Below are positions 8,519 through 16,634 of a stretch of 64,000 nucleotides of DNA, one piece after another. This DNA comes from Bacillota bacterium. Its GTDB lineage: Bacteria > Bacillota > Clostridia > Christensenellales > Aristaeellaceae. The first letter of the stretch is position 1. Each line of letters begins with the position of its first letter. The stretch covers positions 124,001 through 188,000 of the forward strand of contig JAEWSC010000064.1 of NCBI GenBank assembly GCA_023398575.1. The letters run 5' to 3'. The notes under the pieces are model-generated. The model saw only the letters and a list, made by a program, of their open reading frames with translations. It was not told the origin of the DNA and made no database searches. The position numbers and the translations under genes are program-made.

Positions 8519-10197
8519 GCACTTTCCTAACGCTGCTTAAGCTGCAGATCTATTTGAAACTTTCAGCCTTGAAGCCCAGCCATTGGCTGCCCAAAAATCC
8601 TGCCTCCTTTAAAGAGTGGAAACCACTTCTCACTGGGGTGTTGGTCCTTATATTGCTTTTTTCTGTGATAGGTACAATTGTTTTTATGGCAGGCGGTATT
8701 CTCTGGGCTTTTGAGCAGATGCATATGCCGGAGCTTTTGCTGTCCACAGTAGTCATGCTGATGATGGCCATGACGCTTATAGTTGGGTTTTTTCATGTAA
8801 TCAGCACACTGTTCTTCAGCCGCGACAGCTCTTTTCTTGCCGGTTTGCCCGTTTCTTCCAGAACTGTCATGGCCGTCAGGCTTGCGGTTGTACTGCTAGG
8901 TGAGATAGCGTTAACCGCGTTGGTTTTTCTGCCGGTGAGCATATTGTACGGCGTACGCACTGGACAAGGCTTACTGTTTTTTATAAAGGCAGTCGCTGCA
9001 ATACCTTTTATCCCTTGCCTGCCGCTGGCCACCGCAACGCTTTTATCCTTTTTACTGATTCGCATATCCAGCATCTTCAGGCATCGTGACCGTTTCGCAG
9101 TTATCGGCGGCTTCATTTTAATGGCACTAATCATTCCGTTTCAAATGCAGCTGTACACCCGTATCCCCGAAAATGCCGGCGCAGATTATTTCATGAATAT
9201 ATTGACCAACAACCGTGCTTTGCTGGAAGGCCTGGCTGGCGGATTTCCGCCGGTATTGTGGATAACGACAGGCATGGCGGAGCAAGGTGCTATAGGCGTT
9301 TTGTCGTTACTTTTGTTCATGTTGTTTTCTATCTTATTTATCATTATCCCCATCGCTATAGGAAAGCGCTATCTGCAGTTAGCAATCCTTCAAAGTGAGA
9401 CCTTCCAAAACACCAAGCACCGCAAGCTTTCCTCCCGCGATTATGGCCGTAGCCGCTCACCGGTTGCCGCAATGTTTATTCGAGAATGGAAAGAAGTATT
9501 ACGTGTGCCCGCATATGCATTGAACGGCCTGGTCGGTATCATTTTAATGCCTATCATGATGGTTGCCCTGTTTGTCAGCAAAGAAAGCAGCAGTGAGTTG
9601 TCTGCCATGCTGGGGGAACTTATGCGTGCGGCAGGCGGTATCAAGATTACTTTATTTGCGGCGGCTGGCATGGCTTTTGTAAGTACCGTGAATATGGCGG
9701 GAGCCACTGCAGTCTCCAGAGAAGGAAAGCACCTATCCTTCTCCAGAATGATACCAGTACCCTATGGAACACAACTTATTGCAAAACAGCTATTTGGTTT
9801 TTCCATCAATTTATTAACCTGCCTGACTACAGCCCTGGCGATGATCATTCTAGTGCCGACACAAGCGATGTATATTATTGCGGCGCTATTATTAGGCCTG
9901 TTATTTGGTTATGGATGCAATGCGCTGGGGTTGGCATTGGATGCAAGTCATCCCAGGCTGAACTGGCGTAACGAAACAGAAGCCATCAAGCAAAATCCCA
10001 TGGCATTAGTCACCATGGTACTAGGTTTGATTGCCTCTGGCGCATTGGGGGCAGGCATTTGGCTTTTGAGTCAGGCTGGGATATCTTTGACAGTTTTGGC
10101 ATGGATGCTAGGCATTGTGTTGGTAATTATGGCTGTCGCCAGTCATTTAATTCTTGTCCATAAAGCTGGAAAATGGTATGGTAAAATCGAATTGTAA
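8515..10197 (+). CDS. ABC-2 type exporter, large permease
   Basis: 560-residue polytopic membrane protein with about a dozen hydrophobic stretches in two halves, separated by a basic cytoplasmic stretch near residues 290-325 (KHRKLSSRDYGRSRS). Such double-size permeases usually pair with a single ATPase, here the gene upstream, with which it overlaps by four bases. The family resembles putative Firmicutes ABC exporters of unknown substrate. Sequence alone does not indicate cargo. An AT-rich dyad of doubtful terminator strength follows the stop. Confidence 0.85.
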   Translation: MSTFLTLLKLQIYLKLSALKPSHWLPKNPASFKEWKPLLTGVLVLILLFSVIGTIVFMAGGILWAFEQMHMPELLLSTVVMLMMAMTLIVGFFHVISTLFFSRDSSFLAGLPVSSRTVMAVRLAVVLLGEIALTALVFLPVSILYGVRTGQGLLFFIKAVAAIPFIPCLPLATATLLSFLLIRISSIFRHRDRFAVIGGFILMALIIPFQMQLYTRIPENAGADYFMNILTNNRALLEGLAGGFPPVLWITTGMAEQGAIGVLSLLLFMLFSILFIIIPIAIGKRYLQLAILQSETFQNTKHRKLSSRDYGRSRSPVAAMFIREWKEVLRVPAYALNGLVGIILMPIMMVALFVSKESSSELSAMLGELMRAAGGIKITLFAAAGMAFVSTVNMAGATAVSREGKHLSFSRMIPVPYGTQLIAKQLFGFSINLLTCLTTALAMIILVPTQAMYIIAALLLGLLFGYGCNALGLALDASHPRLNWRNETEAIKQNPMALVTMVLGLIASGALGAGIWLLSQAGISLTVLAWMLGIVLVIMAVASHLILVHKAGKWYGKIEL

Positions 10198-10240
10198 AAA
10201 TTAAATTTTTATTACAAAATACGTGCATATCTTTCTAAAG

Positions 10241-10251
10241 TGTGCTATAAT
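10241..10251 (+). promoter_or_regulatory. Extended -10 promoter of the methyltransferase gene
   Basis: TGTGCTATAAT: a perfect -10 hexamer (10246-10251) with an upstream TRTG extension and no good -35. The identical 11-mer occurs before maf and rnfC. Confidence 0.75.
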
Positions 10252-10300
10252 AGCGACAGGTGTATGAAATATGGGCTTACACCTGCAAGGAGGCACACGA

Positions 10301-10921
10301 ATGCTCTCAAAAGCGGAAAATCATGCCATGCTGCCAAAGCCGGCAGCGGCAGCGAAGGGTAAAATGACTCCCGCCATGCATGCGCTGTCTCAATGGTCAG
10401 CCATTGATGCAGGGGATAAAGTACTGGATATGGCGTGCGGCAACGGCGCGCTATTGAATATTATCAGTCAACAGATAGAGTGCAATCTATGCGGTATCGC
10501 CTCATCCATGGAGCAATACCGATACCTACGCACAATGCTACCCAATGCGGATATTCTGTTTGCACAACCAGAGGATATTCCCTGGCGTGAAAACTCCTTT
10601 GATGTGGTGATGTGCAGCCTTTCCTTTCAATCCATGGAGGATCCTGGAAAGGTTCTCAAGGAAGCTCTCAGGGTTTTAAAACCGGGCGGGCAGTTTGTGT
10701 TGGCTACCACTTGGTATCCTACCCCTTTGCGCCAACTCATCAACCGCTTTTCTAACGGTTGGGACAACGTAGACTCTTCTTTCATGTATGGTAAGCATGA
10801 AATGATGGCCACTTTGGAGTCAGTTGGTTTTCAGAACGTAACCTGGCGGGCCGCCGATATTCGAATTGGTATTACTATCGGCTGGAAGAAGCCAGTCAAC
10901 CGGGATATGGAAGAGCAATAA
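10301..10921 (+). CDS. Class I SAM-dependent methyltransferase (UbiE/COQ5-like)
   Basis: 206 residues. SAM-binding motif I is VLDMACGNGALL near residue 44. Later motifs are DVVMCSLSFQSM and the post-motif VLKPGGQFVLAT typical of Methyltransf_11 proteins. Start ATG 10301 follows AAGGAGG at nine bases; the frame opens 30 bases earlier without a site. It has its own promoter and terminator, so it is monocistronic. The C-terminal half is short (FSNGWDNVDSSFMYGKHEM), suggesting a small-molecule substrate, but none can be named. Confidence 0.85.
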   Translation: MLSKAENHAMLPKPAAAAKGKMTPAMHALSQWSAIDAGDKVLDMACGNGALLNIISQQIECNLCGIASSMEQYRYLRTMLPNADILFAQPEDIPWRENSFDVVMCSLSFQSMEDPGKVLKEALRVLKPGGQFVLATTWYPTPLRQLINRFSNGWDNVDSSFMYGKHEMMATLESVGFQNVTWRAADIRIGITIGWKKPVNRDMEEQ

Positions 10922-10934
10922 TTGAGACGACTCT

Positions 10935-10960
10935 GCCCTCCGCGAAACGGAGGGCTTTTT
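10935..10960 (+). terminator. Terminator of the methyltransferase gene
   Basis: GCCCTCCG (10935-10942) pairs with CGGAGGGC (10948-10955), followed by TTTTT. Confidence 0.93.
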
Positions 10961-11042
10961 ATGTCTTTTTGGCATTACCAGTTGACCATACAGCCGCTTC
11001 ATGTTATTGTTAAAGCTGGATTATTTCCAAGGAGGAACCCTT

Positions 11043-12878
11043 TTGCTTAAGCAGATTGAAGCGCTTTTAGATAAAGTGCAAAAACCTTCCCGTTATACCG
11101 GTGGCGAAATGAACACCATTGTAAAATCGTGGAATGATGCGGATGTGACATTCGCGTTTTGTTTTCCAGACACATATGAGGTTGCCATGTCTCACCTGGG
11201 CATGAAGATATTGTATTCACTCATTAATAGCCAACCCCATGCTCTTTGTGAGCGCGTATGCATGCCATGGGTAGATATGCTTTCCCTAATGAAGGGGAGC
11301 AATGTACCTTTATTTTCCCTGGAAACAAGGAAGGCACTTAACCTATTTGATATTGTCGGCTTCACACTGCAATATGAAATGAGTTATACCAACATACTGG
11401 AGATGCTATCTCTAGGGCGTATCCCTGTTTTTACAAGGGATCGAAAAGATGGCGATCCGTTGGTTATCGCCGGTGGTCCCTGCGCTTTTAATCCTGAGCC
11501 GTTGCACGCCTTTATCGATGCCTTTGTCTTGGGCGATGGCGAGGAAGCAACCTTGGAGGTAGTGGAGACCGTACGTCTTTGGAAGGAAAGCAAAGCACCA
11601 CGGCAGGATCTTTTGAAACGGCTGGCAGGAATCAAAGGTGTATATGTTCCTGCGCTGTATGATGTAGCCTGGAATGAGAATGGCACACTTGCTTCCTTTG
11701 TTCCTAACTGTACAGAAGCCCCTGAAAAGGTGCAAAAGCGTGTCGTGTTGGATTTGGATAAGGCGTTTTATCCTGAAAGCATCCCTGTTCCTTATACTGA
11801 AATTGTTCATGACAGGATCATGCTGGAAATTATGCGTGGTTGCACCCGCGGCTGCCGGTTTTGCCAGGCAGGCATGCTATATCGGCCCGTTCGCGAGCGC
11901 AGCCTTGAAAAGCTGCTAACGCTGGCAGAACAGCTAGAAAACAGCACCGGTTATGAAGAGATTTCCCTGTCCAGCCTATCCAGCGGCGACTACTCTTGCT
12001 TGCCGGAACTGGCCAGGGAATTGATGCAAAAATTCCAGGACAGAAAAGTATCCATCTCACTTCCTTCTCTGCGTATTGACAGTGTTGTAAAAGAGTCATT
12101 GGCAGAAACGCAAAAGGTACGCAAATCCAGCCTGACCTTTGCGCCAGAGGCTGGCACCCAGCGGCTGCGAGATGTGATTAACAAAGGTGTAACAAAAGAG
12201 GACCTTGTGCGCACCGTGTCAGAAGCGTTTGAGGGTGGTTGGAGTTCTGTTAAGCTGTATTTTATGATGGGCTTGCCCACTGAAACCAATGAGGATTTAA
12301 GCGGGATTGGTGAATTGGCTCAAAGTGTGATAAGTGCATATTTTGCCGTGCCGCGAGAAAAGCGGGCAAAAGGCCTGAATGTCACCTGCAGTGCATCCTG
12401 CTTTGTACCAAAGCCGTTTACGCCTTTCCAATGGGCCGGCCAAGATACGCTTGCAACCTTCAATGAAAAGCAGGCATATTTGCGCAAGGCCCTGTCTATC
12501 CGCGGCGTCACCTTCAACTGGCATGATCCGGAGGTCAGTCTGCTGGAAGCTTGCTTCGCTAGGGGCGACCGTCGGTTATCTGATGTGTTATATGAGGCCT
12601 GGCGCTTGGGCTGCCTTCTGGATGGGTGGACAGAGCATTTCCATTATGATTTATGGGTAAAGGCTTTTGAAAACTGCGGCATTGATCCTGCGTTCTATGC
12701 CAATCGCCAGCGCAGTCGTGACGAGCTGCTGCCCTGGGATTTTATTGACGCCGGCGTTACAAAAGAGTTTCTCTGGAGAGAAAATGAAAAATCCATCCAG
12801 GCTCAAACTACATCCGATTGCCGACATGGCTGCCATGGTTGCGGCCTTACCCGTTTCGAGGGGGTATGCAGCCTATGA
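11043..12878 (+). CDS. TIGR03960-family B12-binding-like radical SAM protein
   Basis: 611 residues. The N-terminal third resembles a cobalamin-binding-like domain (FCFPDTYEVAMSHLGMKILY). It is followed by a radical SAM core with the CxxxCxxC motif in GCTRGCRFCQAG, near residue 278, and a C-terminal Cys cluster (DCRHGCHGCGL). Start is TTG 11043, seven bases after AAGGAGG. The next gene starts inside its stop (ATGA), and that partner is the family's usual companion. The pair is often encoded beside RNase G and ribosomal protein genes, suggesting a translation or RNA-modification role. The reaction is not established. Confidence 0.9.
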   Translation: MLKQIEALLDKVQKPSRYTGGEMNTIVKSWNDADVTFAFCFPDTYEVAMSHLGMKILYSLINSQPHALCERVCMPWVDMLSLMKGSNVPLFSLETRKALNLFDIVGFTLQYEMSYTNILEMLSLGRIPVFTRDRKDGDPLVIAGGPCAFNPEPLHAFIDAFVLGDGEEATLEVVETVRLWKESKAPRQDLLKRLAGIKGVYVPALYDVAWNENGTLASFVPNCTEAPEKVQKRVVLDLDKAFYPESIPVPYTEIVHDRIMLEIMRGCTRGCRFCQAGMLYRPVRERSLEKLLTLAEQLENSTGYEEISLSSLSSGDYSCLPELARELMQKFQDRKVSISLPSLRIDSVVKESLAETQKVRKSSLTFAPEAGTQRLRDVINKGVTKEDLVRTVSEAFEGGWSSVKLYFMMGLPTETNEDLSGIGELAQSVISAYFAVPREKRAKGLNVTCSASCFVPKPFTPFQWAGQDTLATFNEKQAYLRKALSIRGVTFNWHDPEVSLLEACFARGDRRLSDVLYEAWRLGCLLDGWTEHFHYDLWVKAFENCGIDPAFYANRQRSRDELLPWDFIDAGVTKEFLWRENEKSIQAQTTSDCRHGCHGCGLTRFEGVCSL

Positions 12879-13555
12879 GAATGTTGGTGGTGTTTGAAAA
12901 GGGCCCAGCGCTGCGCCACATCGGCCATTTGGATTTAATGCGGGCCATGCAGCGCATTTTGCGCAGGACAGGTCTGCCGGTTAGCTATAGTCAGGGGTTC
13001 AATCCACACATGATCGTTAATTTTGCAGCACCTCTTTCTGTCGGAGCGGCAGGCATGAAGGAAATCATGGATGTATCGCTAACGCAGAATGTGACAGAGG
13101 ATATTTTTCTCTCAAAAATCAACGAAGCTTTCCCGCCTGCACTCAAGGCCGTAAAGGCAAGATCGGTTGCTGATGCGTATCCCGCGCCTATGTCCCGCTT
13201 GTATGCCGCCTCCTATAAAATACTTGTCGCGGATGCAGCCGGAGAGGCTTTATCAGGCATTTTACCGGCATTTCTTGAAAGAACCAACATTCCCGCTATG
13301 CGCAAAACAAAAAGTGGGGAGAAGCCCTGTGATATTCGGCCAATGATCTATCAATTATCCTCTGAAAAAGTGGCGGAAGGCCATTTGTTTTCCGCTACAC
13401 TTGCCGTGCGCGAAGAAGCCACCTGCAAGCCTGATTTACTTATGACCTCCTTAAGCGAGATGGCAGGCATCCCATCCCCTTACTATACTTTAACCCGAAC
13501 AGGCATGTATGGCATCATGAAGGATGGAAGAATGACCGCATTGGAAGATATGTAA
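12875..13555 (+). CDS. TIGR03936-family radical-SAM-associated protein (DUF2344)
   Basis: 226 residues with the family N-terminus (FEKGPALRHIGHLDLMRAMQR). ATG 12875 overlaps the stop of the TIGR03960 gene by four bases, with GAGGGGG upstream; the frame is open earlier but has no signal. In many genomes this protein is fused or adjacent to the TIGR03960 protein, so they probably act together. Function is unknown; the fold is thought to resemble tRNA-modifying enzymes. RNase G begins ten bases downstream. Confidence 0.88.
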   Translation: MRMLVVFEKGPALRHIGHLDLMRAMQRILRRTGLPVSYSQGFNPHMIVNFAAPLSVGAAGMKEIMDVSLTQNVTEDIFLSKINEAFPPALKAVKARSVADAYPAPMSRLYAASYKILVADAAGEALSGILPAFLERTNIPAMRKTKSGEKPCDIRPMIYQLSSEKVAEGHLFSATLAVREEATCKPDLLMTSLSEMAGIPSPYYTLTRTGMYGIMKDGRMTALEDM

Positions 13556-13564
13556 GAGGAACAT

Positions 13565-14779
13565 ATGCGCGAAATCATACTGTATCAAGAAAAGAATATT
13601 TGCCATGCCGCCTTATTGGAAGACGGCGATGTCTGTGAGTATCATGTTTATGAGGCAGGAAGGTCAACCTCACTGGCAGGTGCAATCATAAAAGGCCGTG
13701 TGGAGCGAATCGTCCCGGGTATGGATGCTGCTTTTGTAAACATTGGCCTTGAAAAGAACGGCTTTCTGCCACTAAAAGAAGCACCTGGATTTGTAAAAGG
13801 GAATTCCGCAAAGCCATCCCTTCAGACCGGACAGGAAGTCCTGGTTCAGGTGAAAAAGGAACCAGTGGGGGAGAAAGGGGCATACCTTACGCAAGATATT
13901 ACCTTTCCTGGCACCTATGCCGTTTTTTTGCCACTGGATTCGTTTGTTGGTGTGTCTCAGCGGGTACAAAATAATATAGAGCGGGAAGCTCTATTACAGA
14001 TTGGCAATCAATTGAAACCGGATGGCACCGGCCTGGTGATGCGTTCGGCGGCGCTGCATGCAAATCTGGAAGATATCAGTCAGGAGATCGCTTCGCTCAA
14101 TGAGGCATGGCTATCGGTGAAACTACTGTATCCTATCAAAAATGCTCCTCAGCTTCTGTTTCAAAGCCCGGACCCTTTTGCAGAATTGCTTCGTGACTAT
14201 CCCGCAGGAGAAATTTCCAGGATCGTTACCAATCTAAGCTTTATTTCAGCAGAGGGCATTGAAGTATCCTATGTGCCCGATACCGATCTGTTGACTGTCT
14301 ATGGCATCAAGGCTCAGGTCGAAAAAGCATTGAGCCGCAAAGTGTGGCTGAAAAGCGGCGGATATCTGATCATTGATATTTGCGAAGCAATGACCGTTAT
14401 TGATGTAAATACAGGTAAGTTTACCGGCAGCAAACTGCTGGAAGAGACGATATTCAATCTGAACAAAGAGGCCTTGCGGGAGATTGTCCGGCAGACCCGC
14501 TTACGCGGCCTTGGAGGCATCATTTTGATCGACTTTATCGATATGAAAAGTGAACTCCACCGGCAGACAGTGTTGGAAAGTCTGCAAAGTGAGCTAAAAA
14601 AAGACCGAATCAAGACAGTGGTGCATGGCTTTACCTCCCTGGGTCTGATGGAATGCACCCGCAAAAAAACAAGACAACCGCTTCGTGAAAGCTTAACAGA
14701 CACTTGCCCCAAGTGCATGGGCAGCGGCAGAATATATACTCCATATTCCCCGGAAGGAGATACGTCCAATCATGGGTGA
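13565..14779 (+). CDS. rng: Ribonuclease G (RNase E/G family)
   Basis: 404 residues. Endoribonuclease for single-stranded, 5'-monophosphate RNA in rRNA maturation and mRNA decay. An S1-like domain lies near residues 35-120 (GRVERIVPGMDAAFVNIGLEKNG, split here by description only). Catalytic acidic residues fall in VIDVNTGKFTG and LIDFIDM, and the zinc-link motif CPKCMGSGR is near the C-terminus. It is shorter than E. coli RNase G (489) but within the Clostridia range. AGAGGAA precedes the ATG. It follows the TIGR pair as usual, but miaB, overlapping its end by eight bases, replaces the ribosomal protein genes that normally come next. Confidence 0.93.
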   Translation: MREIILYQEKNICHAALLEDGDVCEYHVYEAGRSTSLAGAIIKGRVERIVPGMDAAFVNIGLEKNGFLPLKEAPGFVKGNSAKPSLQTGQEVLVQVKKEPVGEKGAYLTQDITFPGTYAVFLPLDSFVGVSQRVQNNIEREALLQIGNQLKPDGTGLVMRSAALHANLEDISQEIASLNEAWLSVKLLYPIKNAPQLLFQSPDPFAELLRDYPAGEISRIVTNLSFISAEGIEVSYVPDTDLLTVYGIKAQVEKALSRKVWLKSGGYLIIDICEAMTVIDVNTGKFTGSKLLEETIFNLNKEALREIVRQTRLRGLGGIILIDFIDMKSELHRQTVLESLQSELKKDRIKTVVHGFTSLGLMECTRKKTRQPLRESLTDTCPKCMGSGRIYTPYSPEGDTSNHG

Positions 14780-16175
14780 AAGAGCACCGGTCATCGTAAC
14801 GCCGGAAGAAATGGCACAGCAGGCACGTTTTATCGACCTGGTCCGCATGCATGCGGGTCGGCCCAAATCGTACCACATTATCACCTACGGCTGCCAGATG
14901 AATATGCATGACAGCGAAAAGCTGGCGGGCATGCTCAAAAGTATGGGCATTCCCGAAGCACCCACCAAAGAAGAGGCCGGCTTTGTGATATACAATACCT
15001 GTTGCGTGCGCGATAACGCGGAACGCAGGGCATTGGGAAATGTGGTCTGGTTAAAAGAATTACGCAAGAAAAACCCCGATCTTTTGATTGGTGTTTGCGG
15101 CTGCATGATTCAGCAGCAGGGCATGGCAGAAAAGATTCTGCAGCAATATAAGTTTGTCGATATCGCCTTTGGAACGCATAACCTGCATCGCTTTCCCGAA
15201 ATTTTCTACAAAGAGTTAGATAGTTCAAAACCGGTGATCGAGGTTTGCAATCAGGAAAACCTGATTGCGGAGGATGTACCGATTCTGCGTCCGAATCCAT
15301 ACCAGGCATATATTACAATCATGTATGGCTGCAATAATTTCTGCTCTTTTTGCATTGTGCCCTATGTGCGCGGGCGGGAGCGTTCCAGATCGCCGCAAAG
15401 CATATTGGAGGAAGCACGCAAGCTCTATGATAGCGGCGTGCAGGAAATCATGCTTTTGGGACAAAACGTTAATTCCTACGGCGGCGGTCTAGATGCCGTG
15501 ATGAGTTTTCCAAAGCTCTTAAAAGAGCTGGACAGCATCGGCATTCCACGCATCCGCTTCATGACTTCTCATCCCAAGGATCTGTCCGATGACCTGATTG
15601 ATGTGATGGCCGCCGGCCGGCATATCATGCCGCACTTTCATCTGCCGGTGCAGTCAGGCAATGATGAAATTTTAAGAGCCATGAATAGGCGGTATACCAG
15701 AGAACAGTACTTGCGCCGGGTGGAAGCACTGCGCAATAACGTGCCAGGCATTGGCATTACAACAGACCTTATCGTTGGTTTTCCAGGTGAGACAGAAGCG
15801 CAGTTTTTGGACACCCTGTCTCTTGTCAACGAAGTCGGGTATGACGGCGCCTTTACCTTCATCTATTCCCCGCGTGAGGGTACACGGGCCGCTAATATGG
15901 AAGGCCGCATAGATGATCAAGTGGCCACTGAAAGACTGCAAAGGTTGATTGCCACGCAAGACGCCAAAACAGCGAAAATCCATCATGGCCTAATTGGTCA
16001 GATGGACCATGTCCTGGTGGAAAGCCTCTCCAAGCGGGATCAAAAGCAGGTATCGGGTAAAGGCATGCGGAATATTACCATCAGTTTTCCCGGTACGGAA
16101 GGCGACATCGGAAAAATCATTCCGGTAACCATTACTTCCTCCGGCGTAAGCACGCTGCGGGGCGAAAGAATATAA
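14772..16175 (+). CDS. miaB: tRNA-2-methylthio-N6-dimethylallyladenosine synthase
   Basis: 467 residues. Radical SAM enzyme that adds the 2-methylthio group to i6A37 in tRNAs reading UNN codons. The UPF0004 domain has its three cluster Cys in YGCQMNMHDSE, NTCCVRDNAE and GVCGCMIQ. The radical SAM CxxxCxxC is in GCNNFCSFCIVP near residue 183, and a C-terminal TRAM domain follows (about 405-467). The N-terminus and the GRERSRSP segment fit MiaB rather than MtaB or RimO. It overlaps rng by eight bases. MiaA, which makes its substrate i6A, is encoded in the same cluster. Confidence 0.96.
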   Translation: MGERAPVIVTPEEMAQQARFIDLVRMHAGRPKSYHIITYGCQMNMHDSEKLAGMLKSMGIPEAPTKEEAGFVIYNTCCVRDNAERRALGNVVWLKELRKKNPDLLIGVCGCMIQQQGMAEKILQQYKFVDIAFGTHNLHRFPEIFYKELDSSKPVIEVCNQENLIAEDVPILRPNPYQAYITIMYGCNNFCSFCIVPYVRGRERSRSPQSILEEARKLYDSGVQEIMLLGQNVNSYGGGLDAVMSFPKLLKELDSIGIPRIRFMTSHPKDLSDDLIDVMAAGRHIMPHFHLPVQSGNDEILRAMNRRYTREQYLRRVEALRNNVPGIGITTDLIVGFPGETEAQFLDTLSLVNEVGYDGAFTFIYSPREGTRAANMEGRIDDQVATERLQRLIATQDAKTAKIHHGLIGQMDHVLVESLSKRDQKQVSGKGMRNITISFPGTEGDIGKIIPVTITSSGVSTLRGERI

Positions 16176-16187
16176 AGGAGTCGAACT

Positions 16188-16589
16188 ATGAAAAACGTAC
16201 TAGAGCAGGCCGAAAAGCTTGCATCATCTATATTGGACAGCAATGAGTTTATCACCATGCGCTTAGCGGAGCAGTCTGTTACGAAAGACGAGGAAGCCAC
16301 TCGGCTTATCGCGGACTTTATCGAAAAGCGGCAGGTCGTTGAGCAAATGCTTTCTGAAAACAATTTGGATCAGGGCGCTTTAGCACTGGCTGGTGATGCT
16401 ATGGAAACAGCCCAAAAAATCATGAATGCCTATCCGATGATTGAAAAAATGCAATCGGCCCGGGCAGAATTTACCAATATGATGAATAAAGTAAACGCAT
16501 TGATTCGCTTTGTGGTAACAGGTGAATCAGAACAGCCGCAGAGCGGGTGTTCCGGCTCCTGTGATAGCTGCAGCGGCTGTCAGCACTAA
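16188..16589 (+). CDS. ricA: YlbF/YmcA (RicA-like) family protein with Cys-rich tail
   Basis: 133 residues, a small helical protein of the YlbF/YmcA family. In B. subtilis RicA (YmcA) lies between miaB and mutS, as here, and forms a complex with RicF and RicT that promotes RNase Y-dependent mRNA maturation and sporulation phosphorelay activity. The helical body covers residues 1-110. The tail carries Cys121, 125, 128 and 131 (CSGSCDSCSGC), consistent with iron-sulfur binding; the B. subtilis complex binds [4Fe-4S] clusters. Spacing to miaB is 12 bases with AAGGAG. Gene name by synteny, so moderately sure. Confidence 0.8.
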   Translation: MKNVLEQAEKLASSILDSNEFITMRLAEQSVTKDEEATRLIADFIEKRQVVEQMLSENNLDQGALALAGDAMETAQKIMNAYPMIEKMQSARAEFTNMMNKVNALIRFVVTGESEQPQSGCSGSCDSCSGCQH

Positions 16590-16634
16590 GCGCTTTTAAT
16601 CACAAAAGTATGTAACATACGCAGGAGGGGCGGT

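Noticed and set aside
10194..10219. AT-rich dyad after the ABC permease as a terminator
   Set aside because: The stem is almost all A-T and would be weak; kept only as a remark.
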